This document shows positions 9,116-17,707 of a DNA stretch of 55,996 nt, one piece after another (the first letter of the stretch is position 1; each line of letters starts with the position of its first letter). Source of the DNA: Chromatiales bacterium (GTDB lineage Bacteria; Pseudomonadota; Gammaproteobacteria; Chromatiales; Chromatiaceae); NCBI GenBank assembly GCA_028284585.1, contig JANQRK010000074.1:1-55996 (forward strand). Direction: 5' to 3'. Position numbers and translations under genes: made by a program. The notes below the pieces were generated by a model that saw only the letters and a list, made by a program, of their open reading frames with translations, had not been told where the DNA came from and did not search any database.

Positions 9116-12100
9116 GTGCCGCGAAGACTACACCCTCTCCGACACAGTCTAATTTGGCTGATGGCTGCAATGCTCACAGCTGCGATAGCTTCCGTTGCGC
9201 TGGCAGAGGCCGGTCTGGATTTTCCGGTACCGGCGGCGAATGCTCCGGTGGAGATCAGTACACAGAAATTGCCGCTGGCCGATGCCGATCTTCCTTATTC
9301 AACGTTCCTTGAGACAACATTAGATTTAGTCGGTTTACTTTGGACCGTCGATGGGTCTCTGCCAGCAGGGCTAGAGCTCGACCGCTGGACCGGCGAGCTG
9401 CACGGTGTGCCGCGTCAGCCAGGCAAATACATATTCGATATCCGCGTGTCGGATGCGTCCGGCAGGTCGCACAGCCGCTCCTTCGAGTTCTATGTGCTCG
9501 ACTACATCCGGGACAAAAAGGAACTGCCTCCCACGCCACCGGCATCCGATGGTCGCAGCAGCGTTCAGGCACCATCGGGTGGCGCGAGAGCCAAGTTGTC
9601 CGCTCCAGTGGCAGCGCAGCAACAGCCAGCATCTGCGTCGACACCGAATCTCAGCGGCCTGCTGGATATTCTCGAGGCAACGGCAGAGGGTGATTGGGTC
9701 AGGGTCAACCTGAACTTTTACAATGATGTATGGGCGCCACCGGAACTGCAGCCGCTCAAGGGCCTCGGACCTTCTTCACCAAGCAAGATCATCTCCGCCT
9801 GGAGTTCGTTTGCATGGGATTCGAATCGTGGAGATCTCGTGCTTTTCGGCGGTGGCCATGCCAACTCGACGGGCAACGACGTCTATCGCTGGCGAGGCAC
9901 GACGCGGCTGTGGGAAAGGGCCTCGCTACCGAGCGAGATCAGGCTGCTATCATCAGAATTCAATTATTGGGAAGCGACTGACGGCGCCGAGAATGCCCCA
10001 GCATCTGCGCACACCTATGACGGCAATATCTTCTTACCGGTCTTAGATCGTTTCGTGACCTTTGGCGGTGCGGCCATCAATCACGGCGGCCCCTTCAAGA
10101 CAGATGACCCCGCGAGCCCCACAGGCTACCGCTCCACCGGTCCCTATCTTTTTGATCCATCGAAAGCAGATCCTGACAAGGTCGGCGGCACAACCGGATC
10201 GCACGTGCAGCGTGTCGATCCGTACCCAAACATCATTGGTGGTGAGATGTGGGAGAACCGTGATGCACCAGGCTACGACGCGGCAAACCGAGCGATACCA
10301 AAGTCCCTGATTAATAACGCAACTGGCTATGCACAGGAGAACGGCAAGGACGTCGTATACCTCAGCGCGCGTTCCGGCGGCACTGCGGCGGCCCTCTACA
10401 AAGTCACTTTTAACGACATTGACGCGCCAGAACTCGACACTTGGGAATTCGTCGGAAGGTTTTGGAACGGTGGTTCGAGAAAAGGGGCTGGCGCCTTCGA
10501 CCCCGCGCACAATATTTTTGTCAGGGCGACTGGCGACCGCTTCTTGTACTGGAGCCTTGACCAGCCTGGGCCGTCAAATCGCGATGTGGTCTTTACGCCT
10601 ATTGATCCAAGTGGCGAATTCGATCAGTCGAATCTGGAAAACTATGGCCTGGACTACGACCCAGTAGACGAAAACTTCGTCATCTGGAGCGGTGGTGGCG
10701 ATGTGTGGGTGTTAGACCCGCCCGCTGTCGTGGGCCCGGATGGCTGGACCCTGGTCAAGCAACCCACGCCGCAATCCGCGACTCCTACGAATGATCTTGG
10801 TACCGGCGTTCTCGGAAAATGGCAATACATCGCCGGACTCGATGCCTTTATGCTCCTGCAGGATCAGAATCTAGGCAATATCTGGCTGTACAAACCGGTC
10901 GGCTGGCAACGCCCTGGTGATGGAACCGGTAACAATGGCGTGCCGCCTACGGCCGATTTCGGCTCTACCTGCAACGGCCTGAGCTGCGACTTCGTAGATA
11001 GCTCGAGCGACAGCGACGGTAGCATCGTCGCCTGGGTATGGGACTTCGGCGACGATAGCACCTCGACCGCACAGAACCCCAGCCACAGCTACGCCGCCGA
11101 CGGCAATTACGCAGTGACGCTGACGGTCACCGATGACGACGGTGCCAGCGACACCACAAGCCAGACGGTCACAGTAAGCTCCGGCGGCGGTAGCACGTCC
11201 ATTGAGCTGATCGTCGACAATCAGGACGCCAACACCGAAAGGACCGGGACCTGGCAGAACTCCAGCGGTGCTTCGCCTTGGGCGGGTCAGTCCGTATATA
11301 ACAACAGCGGCTCGGTATTCCGCTGGCTGCCGGCAATTACCGAGAGCGGACGTTATAAGGTCTATGCCTGGTGGACTTATCATACGAACCGCTCTGACGC
11401 AGTCCCCTATCGCGTTGGTCATGACGGCGGGGTAAGTACTGTCATCGTCAACCAACATGACCCAGCACAGGCAGGGCAGTGGGTGCTGCTGGGTGAACAC
11501 GAATTTGCCGCGGGTACGGGCTATGTCGAGGTCTCGAGCGAGAATGGTCAGGCCAGCGCGGATGCCGTGCGCCTGGTCAAGAGTGGCGGCGCATCGAACA
11601 CACCTCCGACCGCGGACTTCAGTTCCACCTGCGAGTTACTTGCTTGCTCCTTCACCAATGGCTCGACCGACAGCGACGGGAGCATTGCGTCCTGGTCTTG
11701 GTACTTTGGCGATGGGATGACCTCGACTGCTCAGTCTCCCAGTCATAGCTATGCTTCGGACGGTAGCTACGAGGTGACGCTGACGGTTACCGATGACGGC
11801 GGTGCCAGCGATACCACCAGCCAGACGGTCACAGTCAACGCGGGTGGCGGCACGGCCACTGACCTGATCATCGACAATCAGGACGCGAACACCGAGAGGA
11901 CCGGGAACTGGAAAACCTCGAGTGGTGCCGACCCCTGGGCAGGCCAGTCCGTGTACAACAACAGCGACTCGGCATTCCGTTGGTTGCCGGCGATCGCCGA
12001 GAGCGGGCGCTACCAGGTCTTCGCCTGGTGGACCTACCACGGCAACCGATCCGATAACGTTCCGTATCGCATCGGCCACGACGGCGGGGTGAGCACGGTC

Positions 12101-12253
12101 ATCGTGAACCAACATGACCCGGCGCTAGCCGGGCAGTGGGTATTGCTCGGCGAGTACGACTTTGCGGCGGGCACGGGTTCGGTCGAGGTGTCGAGCGAGA
12201 ATGGCCAAGCCAGCGCGGATGCGGTGCGGCTGGTCAAGATCAGCGGCAATTAG
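9116..12253 (+). CDS. secreted beta-propeller protein with two PKD/golvesin-type modules
   Basis: 1045 aa, GTG start with CAGGGAG 7 nt upstream. A signal peptide (about 1-30, ending VALA) is followed by a putative Ig-like domain (about 50-125, LPAGLELDRWTGELHGVP). After an Ala/Ser/Pro-rich linker comes a kelch-like propeller region (about 185-600; LVLFGGGHANSTGNDVYRW, RFVTFGGAAINHGG). The C-terminus is a duplication: PKD (606-690), golvesin-C-like carbohydrate/adhesion domain (696-821), PKD (828-912), golvesin-C-like (915-1043). The PKD domains show WDFGDDSTSTAQNPSHSY and WYFGDGMTSTAQSPSHSY. No catalytic residues are evident, so it may be a surface glycan-binding or galactose-oxidase-like protein lacking its enzyme signature. 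It is monocistronic. Confidence 0.8.
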   Translation: MPRRLHPLRHSLIWLMAAMLTAAIASVALAEAGLDFPVPAANAPVEISTQKLPLADADLPYSTFLETTLDLVGLLWTVDGSLPAGLELDRWTGELHGVPRQPGKYIFDIRVSDASGRSHSRSFEFYVLDYIRDKKELPPTPPASDGRSSVQAPSGGARAKLSAPVAAQQQPASASTPNLSGLLDILEATAEGDWVRVNLNFYNDVWAPPELQPLKGLGPSSPSKIISAWSSFAWDSNRGDLVLFGGGHANSTGNDVYRWRGTTRLWERASLPSEIRLLSSEFNYWEATDGAENAPASAHTYDGNIFLPVLDRFVTFGGAAINHGGPFKTDDPASPTGYRSTGPYLFDPSKADPDKVGGTTGSHVQRVDPYPNIIGGEMWENRDAPGYDAANRAIPKSLINNATGYAQENGKDVVYLSARSGGTAAALYKVTFNDIDAPELDTWEFVGRFWNGGSRKGAGAFDPAHNIFVRATGDRFLYWSLDQPGPSNRDVVFTPIDPSGEFDQSNLENYGLDYDPVDENFVIWSGGGDVWVLDPPAVVGPDGWTLVKQPTPQSATPTNDLGTGVLGKWQYIAGLDAFMLLQDQNLGNIWLYKPVGWQRPGDGTGNNGVPPTADFGSTCNGLSCDFVDSSSDSDGSIVAWVWDFGDDSTSTAQNPSHSYAADGNYAVTLTVTDDDGASDTTSQTVTVSSGGGSTSIELIVDNQDANTERTGTWQNSSGASPWAGQSVYNNSGSVFRWLPAITESGRYKVYAWWTYHTNRSDAVPYRVGHDGGVSTVIVNQHDPAQAGQWVLLGEHEFAAGTGYVEVSSENGQASADAVRLVKSGGASNTPPTADFSSTCELLACSFTNGSTDSDGSIASWSWYFGDGMTSTAQSPSHSYASDGSYEVTLTVTDDGGASDTTSQTVTVNAGGGTATDLIIDNQDANTERTGNWKTSSGADPWAGQSVYNNSDSAFRWLPAIAESGRYQVFAWWTYHGNRSDNVPYRIGHDGGVSTVIVNQHDPALAGQWVLLGEYDFAAGTGSVEVSSENGQASADAVRLVKISGN
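10939..12240 (+). repeat. direct duplication of PKD + golvesin-like module (~650 bp unit)
   Basis: Unit 1 (about 10939-11583) and unit 2 (about 11602-12240) encode the same two-domain order at high identity. Long stretches such as RSD.VPYR.GHDGGVSTVI and the AGQSVYNN region repeat almost unchanged. This is a recent in-frame duplication within the secreted protein and a likely site of recombination. Confidence 0.8.
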
Positions 12254-12530
12254 TCCGGCTTGCCGGCGTATGTTTGATACAGCCTACGGCTTTCTGATGC
12301 TTGAACGCCTGGCCGGTAGTAAAAAAAACACCGCTCGCTTCAAAGCGCCTCACTTACCCGAAGGCTTCCGCCCGCGCGGGGCTGGGGTCAATGCAGCGTC
12401 ATAAGCCCACCTCAATCGCCACTTGTCGCTGCCGGATTGCCCGTGTCATTGCGCGATCACTGCAATAGTGACCCTGTCGTGGGCAGCGAAAGGCTCGGAG
12501 CGATTCACAACACAGTAGTATTAAGTAAAC

Positions 12531-12899
12531 CTGCCAACGCCACCGCCTACTGTCGCGCTCGTCATTGACCAAATCGAGAACGGCGAATACGGCAACGGCT
12601 GGGGCTAGACCCAGCATCCTAGTGGTGCTCGTCACCAGGTTCGATGCCACCGGAAACGACCATCTGAACCTGTCGACAGACGGCCATGACGTCGACTACG
12701 ACGACGAAGTCTCGGTCTGGTTGAGCGGCACGCGGCTAGGATACCTGCGCACCGGCCCCGACAACAGCATGAACGGCGGTGATATCTAAACCTACCCGCG
12801 GAGTCGCTGATCTCGGGTACGAACATCGTCGAGTTTCGTCAACGCACACTCGGTTGGATCTGGGGCGTGAGCAATCTACTGCTGGAGTCCGTCCCTTAG
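12531..12899 (+). pseudogene. frameshifted remnant of a secreted-protein C-terminal domain
   Basis: Three adjacent segments join into one protein-like sequence only if frames are changed. First comes a Pro-rich linker and VALVIDQIENGEYGNGWG (frame of 12531). Next is HDVDYDDEVSVWLSGTRLGY, followed by TGPDNSMNGGDI (frame of 12565). Last is NLPAESLISGTNIVEFRQ, followed by GWIWGVSNLLLESVP and a stop at 12899 (frame of 12789). The ordered pattern (DEV.V.L.G..LGYL, N.GD, G.N.IEF.Q...W.WGV..LLL) recurs at the end of many secreted PKD-type proteins. Two small indels, one near 12787, explain the breaks. The upstream part of the gene is gone. The rest of the 12254-13216 gap holds only a GACACT/AGTGTC hairpin at 13063-13081. 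Confidence 0.5.
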
Positions 12900-13216
12900 C
12901 CACGCCGGCCACGCGCACATGGTGCCCCCGCCCAGCCCAGCCTTGGCGAAAACGGGGGATCACTCATGTATTCGCTTCTAGAATGCATGGCAGCCGCGGA
13001 CTATGCTTGACTGATTACTTAGTAGCTCTAGATCCGATAAGTGACACGGAAGTTATGTTGCAGACACTGCGTCCTAGTGTCAGTAGGGATAAGCTTTCGT
13101 GATCGAATCCGATTTGTCGATCGGCTCGCTTTCAGGGCGTTGGTCAGGACCCATTCGGCAGCTGCACTGCGCAAGTGCTTGGGCACAGTCATCATTCACA
13201 CTGGAGTCCCTTGAAC

Positions 13217-14014
13217 ATGGGTATCGTAGAACCTACTCAGCCCACACGCAGCAGTGCCGATGGATGGGTCTCACGACTGTTCGATCGCGTGCTTGGCTAC
13301 GACTTCTTCATCTCTTATGCGCACGCCGATGCGCCTGGGTATGCTGAAAGCCTGTACGCTCAGTTACGCACAAAGGGATTCAAATCGTTTCTCGACAAGC
13401 AAGTCTATGTTGCTGGGGACGACCTGAATACCGTCACACTGCGCCGGGTCAGGGCAAGCAGCAAACTGGTGGTTATCGTCGGCCCAAAGGCGTTGACATC
13501 ACACTGGGTGTTGCAAGAGGTCGAGGCCGCCCGGGAGGCACAACGCCCCATCATCGCCATCGACTTGCTGGGCGATCTGGGCGCGAGGGATGCCTCTTCG
13601 GTGCTTGCCGAAAGACTACGCGACATCATTCATATCCGTGAAACTGGTGGCCTAGAACAGTCCGTACCGAGCGAGGAAACGCTAGACGCGCTGGCGCGCA
13701 GTTTTCAGGCAACGCGACGCGAGTCGCTGCGCTGGCGCTTGGCATGGGCGGCGATGCTGATTCTCGCCACATTGGCCGCTTATTCGTACTGGCAAAAGCG
13801 CCTGGCGGACGATCGAGCGACGCAATATCTCGCCTTTTGCAATCGCGTGGTCAGCTTAGTCACCATAGGTCAGAAGAAGATCGACGATCTGCGTATCAGC
13901 GAGTTCGGTGGCCTGATCGCCGATGTCACCGAGACCCTCGCCCAGCTCCCGGACCCAAAGACCGACCCGGATTTGCGCTGCATTCCGATCGGCGTCAATC
14001 AGCCACCAGGCTGA
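13217..14014 (+). CDS. TIR-domain protein with a membrane anchor
   Basis: 265 aa from MGIVEP. Residues about 28-150 form a TIR domain: YDFFISYAHADAPGYAESLY (box 1), FLDKQ, SSKLVVIVGPKALTSHWVLQEVE (the W...E segment that carries the catalytic glutamate in NAD-cleaving TIRs) and RPIIAIDL. A helix at about 176-195 (LAWAAMLILATLAAYSYW) anchors it. The remaining ~70 residues contain two cysteines and should lie outside the cytoplasm. TIR proteins with a membrane helix occur in anti-phage and signalling modules, but no partner gene is next to it. Its stop abuts the convergent DUF4403-like gene with no gap. The longer frame from 13175 is less likely. Confidence 0.75.
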   Translation: MGIVEPTQPTRSSADGWVSRLFDRVLGYDFFISYAHADAPGYAESLYAQLRTKGFKSFLDKQVYVAGDDLNTVTLRRVRASSKLVVIVGPKALTSHWVLQEVEAAREAQRPIIAIDLLGDLGARDASSVLAERLRDIIHIRETGGLEQSVPSEETLDALARSFQATRRESLRWRLAWAAMLILATLAAYSYWQKRLADDRATQYLAFCNRVVSLVTIGQKKIDDLRISEFGGLIADVTETLAQLPDPKTDPDLRCIPIGVNQPPG

Positions 14015-15412
14015 CTAAGGCCCAAGCCGAATATCAAGCCTGGCCCTGCCGTTCAGGATGACGTCGGCCAAAATCGCCTCCTCACTCACCCAGACTCGGT
14101 CCAAGTCGACCGACAGGCTGTCGAAATGCAACCGGCCTCGCGTATCAACCGGTATCTCGGTACCCGCCTGAAACAGATCCAAGCGGCGTCTGAGCAAGCG
14201 CATCTGCTGGTGTAACTTCGCGGCGCCCTCGACACCTTTCCATAGGCTTGGATCGCCCAGCCAGTCAACGATCTCGTCCAGTACATTCGACATGCTGCGG
14301 TCGTATACGTGTACCTTTCCAGTCGGTGGCTCACGTGCCCCACTCAGCCAAACCACATTCCCGTTCACACCCGCCTCACACCGCTGCAGCACGGCCAGGT
14401 CCCGACTGCCTGGCACCGAACTCAGCTTAAAACCGCCGACGCAACCCGATACCTGGCGCGAACTGGGGTCAGGCAGCAGGCGCGGATCAGTTGGAAACAA
14501 CAGGCGTGCCGGGAGATGAAATCCAGCATCGGCTGGTTGCTCAGGCAAGGCAGGCGCCTTGACCCAGGTGTCACCGAACACCAGGCGCGGTCGGCCTTCC
14601 AACACACCCGTGACCCGATACTGGTCGCCTTTTGCAGCTACCTGCGTTATCCGCAGCTTCGGCGCATGGATTCCCAAGGTCAAGGCATTGCCGAACATCG
14701 CGGGCTCACGTAGCAAGGCACGGAGATCGTCTTCATCCGGGAGCAAGGCGTTGAATTCATCGGCCCGTGCCCGCAAGGCATCGCGCCCGAACGCCTTGAG
14801 CCCGGCCTGGATTCGGGCTGACACATCGACATCGGCCACCTTACTGTACTCTGGCCGTCGCCCCAGCCCGAAACCCGATGCGAAGAATTCCCCGATATGT
14901 TTACCGGCATCGGCAGCACTGTTCGAAACAATGCTGCACCGATAGCGACGATTATTGTTGCTTACGCTGCCAAGCCTGTAAGAAAGCGTACCCTCTGGTG
15001 TCACAGAGGGCACGAAATCTGCGCTCAGGGTAAAGGTCGTTGCTTTGCAACCGTCCGCGTAGACAGCGAGTTCGGCCCCTCCGGTAACTGCCGTATCGAC
15101 TCGAACCCTTATGGGCACGCTGATCCGGATGGCCCCGTTTGCCCGACCAGTGACCTTGAGACGGTTGGGCACCACACTTGGCGTCACTTTGACGCGCACC
15201 GTCTTAGGACCGTAGGTCTTGGCAGGAGGCGGCGATTTGCCGATCGCTTGTGCCGTCGCGCGGCGCAGCTTCTCCTGCAACGTGCCAAGCGACAAGGTCG
15301 CTCTAAAGTCGATCTGGCTAAGCGCTAGTTCCGTGCTGGCCAGCGGCTCAGCAGCGGCGCAATACACCCACCCTAATAACATCAAGGCAGTGCCGTACCA
15401 GCCCACGCGCAT
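14015..15412 (-). CDS. exported DUF4403-like protein
   Basis: 465 aa with a signal peptide (cleavage near CAAAEP). The body is beta-rich with long amphipathic strands (VRVKVTPSVVPNRLKV, ITQVAAKGDQYRVTGVLEGR, FDSLSVDLDRVWVSEEAIL) and resembles the DUF4403 family, whose fold is related to lipid-binding SMP/BPI-type domains. The family assignment is by pattern only. The ATG overlaps the moeA stop (ATGA at 15412), so it is translated together with a molybdenum-cofactor gene. This is unexpected for an exported protein and may point to a periplasmic molybdoenzyme-related role or simply to operon read-through. Confidence 0.6.
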   Translation of the reverse strand: MRVGWYGTALMLLGWVYCAAAEPLASTELALSQIDFRATLSLGTLQEKLRRATAQAIGKSPPPAKTYGPKTVRVKVTPSVVPNRLKVTGRANGAIRISVPIRVRVDTAVTGGAELAVYADGCKATTFTLSADFVPSVTPEGTLSYRLGSVSNNNRRYRCSIVSNSAADAGKHIGEFFASGFGLGRRPEYSKVADVDVSARIQAGLKAFGRDALRARADEFNALLPDEDDLRALLREPAMFGNALTLGIHAPKLRITQVAAKGDQYRVTGVLEGRPRLVFGDTWVKAPALPEQPADAGFHLPARLLFPTDPRLLPDPSSRQVSGCVGGFKLSSVPGSRDLAVLQRCEAGVNGNVVWLSGAREPPTGKVHVYDRSMSNVLDEIVDWLGDPSLWKGVEGAAKLHQQMRLLRRRLDLFQAGTEIPVDTRGRLHFDSLSVDLDRVWVSEEAILADVILNGRARLDIRLGP

Positions 15413-16692
15413 CAGAGCGTCGTGCTAAAAGGTTCTACCTGAACCATCTCACCTTCCGCCACGCCCTCGCATTCCGCTGACAATATGACCAGGCAGTTGG
15501 CCCGACTCATAGAGCTCAAAATGCCCGAACCCTGGGCACCGGCCGGGCGCACGGTCAGGAGACCCGCCTCGCCGTCGCGTTCGAGAATGCCACGCACAAA
15601 CTCCGCTCGACCGGGGCGCTTTCTCAAAGCCACAGCTGCGCGCGCCTCTAACGCCAGGTGGCTCGGCCAGTGTCCGCTAGCCAGAGAGCGCAACGCCGGA
15701 TACACAAACTGACGGAAGGTCACCATTACCGAGACCGGATTGCCTGGTAGCCCAAAGAACAGGGCCTCTCCGATCCTACCGAATGTCAGTGGGCGCCCGG
15801 GTTTCACTGCCACGCTCCAGAACGCGATCTCACCGACACCCTGCAACAGCTCCTTGATGAAATCCGCTTCGCCGACCGAGACGCCGCCCGAGGTAATCAC
15901 CACATCGGCCCTGGCCGCCGCCTCGGTCAAAGCAGACCCTAAGGCTTGACGATCATCTCTGATCACACCGAGGTCGATGATCTCGACCCCAGCCTCGCGC
16001 AACATTGAATACAGACTGTATCGGTTGCTGTCGTAGACCTCTCCCTCCCCCAGCGTTTCTCCGATCGAGCGCAGCTCGTCACCGGTCGAGAAAAAAGCGA
16101 CCTTGGGACGCCGGCGCACACGGAGTTCGGAAAACCCCAGTGAGGCCAGCACACCGATATCGGCAGCGCGCAACCAGTGGCCGGCCTGGAACACACGCAC
16201 GCCGGCGCTGATATCCTCGCCGGCCTGACGTACGTTCTGGCCTGGGCGGTGCCGGGCATCGATCCGCACTTGTTGCGTATCAAGCCGTTCGACGTGCTCC
16301 TGCATCACGACGGTATCGGTACCCCGCGGCATCGGCGCCCCCGTCATGATACGGACACATTCGCCCGGACCACAGCCAGCGGACAGGCCGTGACCAGCAA
16401 ATGCCGTCCCGATCACCTTGAGATCGCGCGTCCCTTGCGTCGGCAGCTCGGTGCCGGCCAGCGCATAGCCGTCCATCGCCGAGTTGGCGTGGCCAGGTAC
16501 GTCTATTGGGGATACACAATCGACACCGAGCACGCGACCCAACGCCGAACGCAATGGTAGCAACTCGATATCCTCGATTGGCTGCAGCGCACTGCGGATG
16601 GCATCTCGCGCCTGCTGGACACTGAGCGAGGTATCCGTGGGATCGGCGCAAGACGGCTGTTGACTAGACTTCGGCGGGTTCATGGGTGTCAT
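15412..16692 (-). CDS. moeA: molybdopterin molybdotransferase MoeA
   Basis: About 426 aa. It inserts molybdate into adenylylated molybdopterin, the last step of Mo-cofactor synthesis. Visible MoeA signatures are DVPGHANSAMDGYAL, RIMTGAPMPRGTDTVVMQEH, FFSTGDELRSIG, YDSNRYSLYSML, VITSGGVSVGEADFIKELL, AVKPGRPLTFG and FFGLPGNPVSVMVTF. The length is normal. The start is uncertain: I use ATG 16692 (MNPPKS), with 16740 or 16704 as alternatives. It lies downstream of mobA on the same strand and overlaps the DUF4403-like gene by the ATGA junction, so mobA-moeA-DUF4403 form one operon. Confidence 0.95.
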   Translation of the reverse strand: MTPMNPPKSSQQPSCADPTDTSLSVQQARDAIRSALQPIEDIELLPLRSALGRVLGVDCVSPIDVPGHANSAMDGYALAGTELPTQGTRDLKVIGTAFAGHGLSAGCGPGECVRIMTGAPMPRGTDTVVMQEHVERLDTQQVRIDARHRPGQNVRQAGEDISAGVRVFQAGHWLRAADIGVLASLGFSELRVRRRPKVAFFSTGDELRSIGETLGEGEVYDSNRYSLYSMLREAGVEIIDLGVIRDDRQALGSALTEAAARADVVITSGGVSVGEADFIKELLQGVGEIAFWSVAVKPGRPLTFGRIGEALFFGLPGNPVSVMVTFRQFVYPALRSLASGHWPSHLALEARAAVALRKRPGRAEFVRGILERDGEAGLLTVRPAGAQGSGILSSMSRANCLVILSAECEGVAEGEMVQVEPFSTTL

Positions 16693-16758
16693 CGTTTTAT
16701 TGCTACGCAGACGATAATTGGCCTGGCAGGAATAGTCCATCCACTCGGATGACTCTGG

Positions 16759-17391
16759 TCAGGAAGCAGTCCCATCGCCCGCGGCAGGAAGAACAGAGCC
16801 CGCGGCACGCTGATAATCGTCGGGCGTATTGATATTGGCAAACTGTTGCGGGACATCGCTGAAATCGACTTGAGTCCAGCGATAGCGCTTCACCCAACGC
16901 TCGACCTTGCGCTCCCCGTCGCGCAGAGCCGTACGCAACTCCGGCAACACCTGGCGGTGCAGCAACGCATAGAGCGGCTGCAGCCGGCCACCATCGTGGG
17001 CGGCTGCTATCTGCGCATCGCTCTGCAACAGCGCATTGCCAAGGCGCTGGGCAAGATCCGTTACGACAACCGGGCCGTCACATGGCAGGGTCAACAGATA
17101 GTCGCTGTGCATATTCTCAAGTCCGGCAAGCAGCCCTGCCAACGGGCCCTGATACCCATCGAGCGAATCAATGAGCACCGGGTATCCCAATGCACGGTAT
17201 CGGTCTTGGTTGCGATTAGCGCTGATCAGTACACCGCCTACCTGCGGGCGGACCGCCGCCAACACATGATCAACCAGCAACCCCTCGCCGAGCGGTAATA
17301 AACCTTTGTCGCGCCCGCCCATGCGGCGCCCCTGGCCGCCAGCCAGGATCAAGGCAGTAATGTCTTCCGGGTCTGGCAACGAACCCCTCAT
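16759..17391 (-). CDS. mobA: molybdenum cofactor guanylyltransferase MobA
   Basis: 210 aa. It transfers GMP to Mo-molybdopterin to give the MGD cofactor of DMSO-reductase-type enzymes. The N-terminal nucleotide-binding loop is LILAGGQGRRMGGRDKGLLP, followed by VLISANRNQDRYRALGYPV, LDGYQGPLAGLLAGLE, LLTLPCDGPVV (metal-binding Asp) and FANINTPDDY, all in the family order. It is the first gene of the mobA-moeA-DUF4403 operon. A strong sigma54-type promoter lies about 105 bp upstream of the start. Confidence 0.95.
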   Translation of the reverse strand: MRGSLPDPEDITALILAGGQGRRMGGRDKGLLPLGEGLLVDHVLAAVRPQVGGVLISANRNQDRYRALGYPVLIDSLDGYQGPLAGLLAGLENMHSDYLLTLPCDGPVVVTDLAQRLGNALLQSDAQIAAAHDGGRLQPLYALLHRQVLPELRTALRDGERKVERWVKRYRWTQVDFSDVPQQFANINTPDDYQRAAGSVLPAAGDGTAS

Positions 17392-17494
17392 TTGATGACG
17401 TTAGGTAACGCGGGACATCAAGAGAGATCCATTCTCACCAACCGACATCAGGTCCCAATCGCGCCGGTACATCTTGCGACCGCACAATGCACCC

Positions 17495-17512
17495 GGTGCA
17501 AGGGCGATGCCA
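17495..17512 (-). promoter_or_regulatory. sigma54 (-24/-12) promoter for mobA-moeA
   Basis: On the minus strand the sequence reads TGGCATCGCCCTTGCACC: TGGCA and TTGCA with exactly ten bases between the GG and GC doublets. This matches the sigma54 consensus TGGCACG-N4-TTGCA except at one or two positions. It points toward mobA, predicting a transcript start near 17485 and a ~95-nt leader. The divergent gene at 17708 encodes a sigma54 activator. Confidence 0.65.
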
Positions 17513-17581
17513 GTGCTGGGACCTGCACACCTATGGCTTGGCCTTGGCCCGGATACATTGAATTTAACAGGGACATGGCGC

Positions 17582-17628
17582 GACATTATGTCTCTCGGTC
17601 AACTAAACTAAGTGGTCAGGATAGACCA
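17582..17628. promoter_or_regulatory. candidate activator-binding dyads upstream of the sigma54 promoter
   Basis: Two inverted repeats lie 70-115 bp upstream of the -24 element, the usual distance for enhancer sites of NtrC-type activators: GACATTATGTC (17582-17592) and TGGTC-N6-GACCA (17613-17628). They differ in sequence, so at most one may be the true site. The rest of the 316-bp gap between mobA and the activator gene has no gene. Confidence 0.35.
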
Positions 17629-17707
17629 GGCATTACCAAGCGTCCGTCACCGTCCCAATCAAGCTCAGCGCGTCTTTTCATCGCTATCATAAGGGTGCGG
17701 ATCGGCC

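Noticed and set aside
12565..12789. 74-aa open frame as an intact gene
   Set aside because: Its sequence continues in a different frame after the stop, so it is treated as part of a frameshifted remnant.
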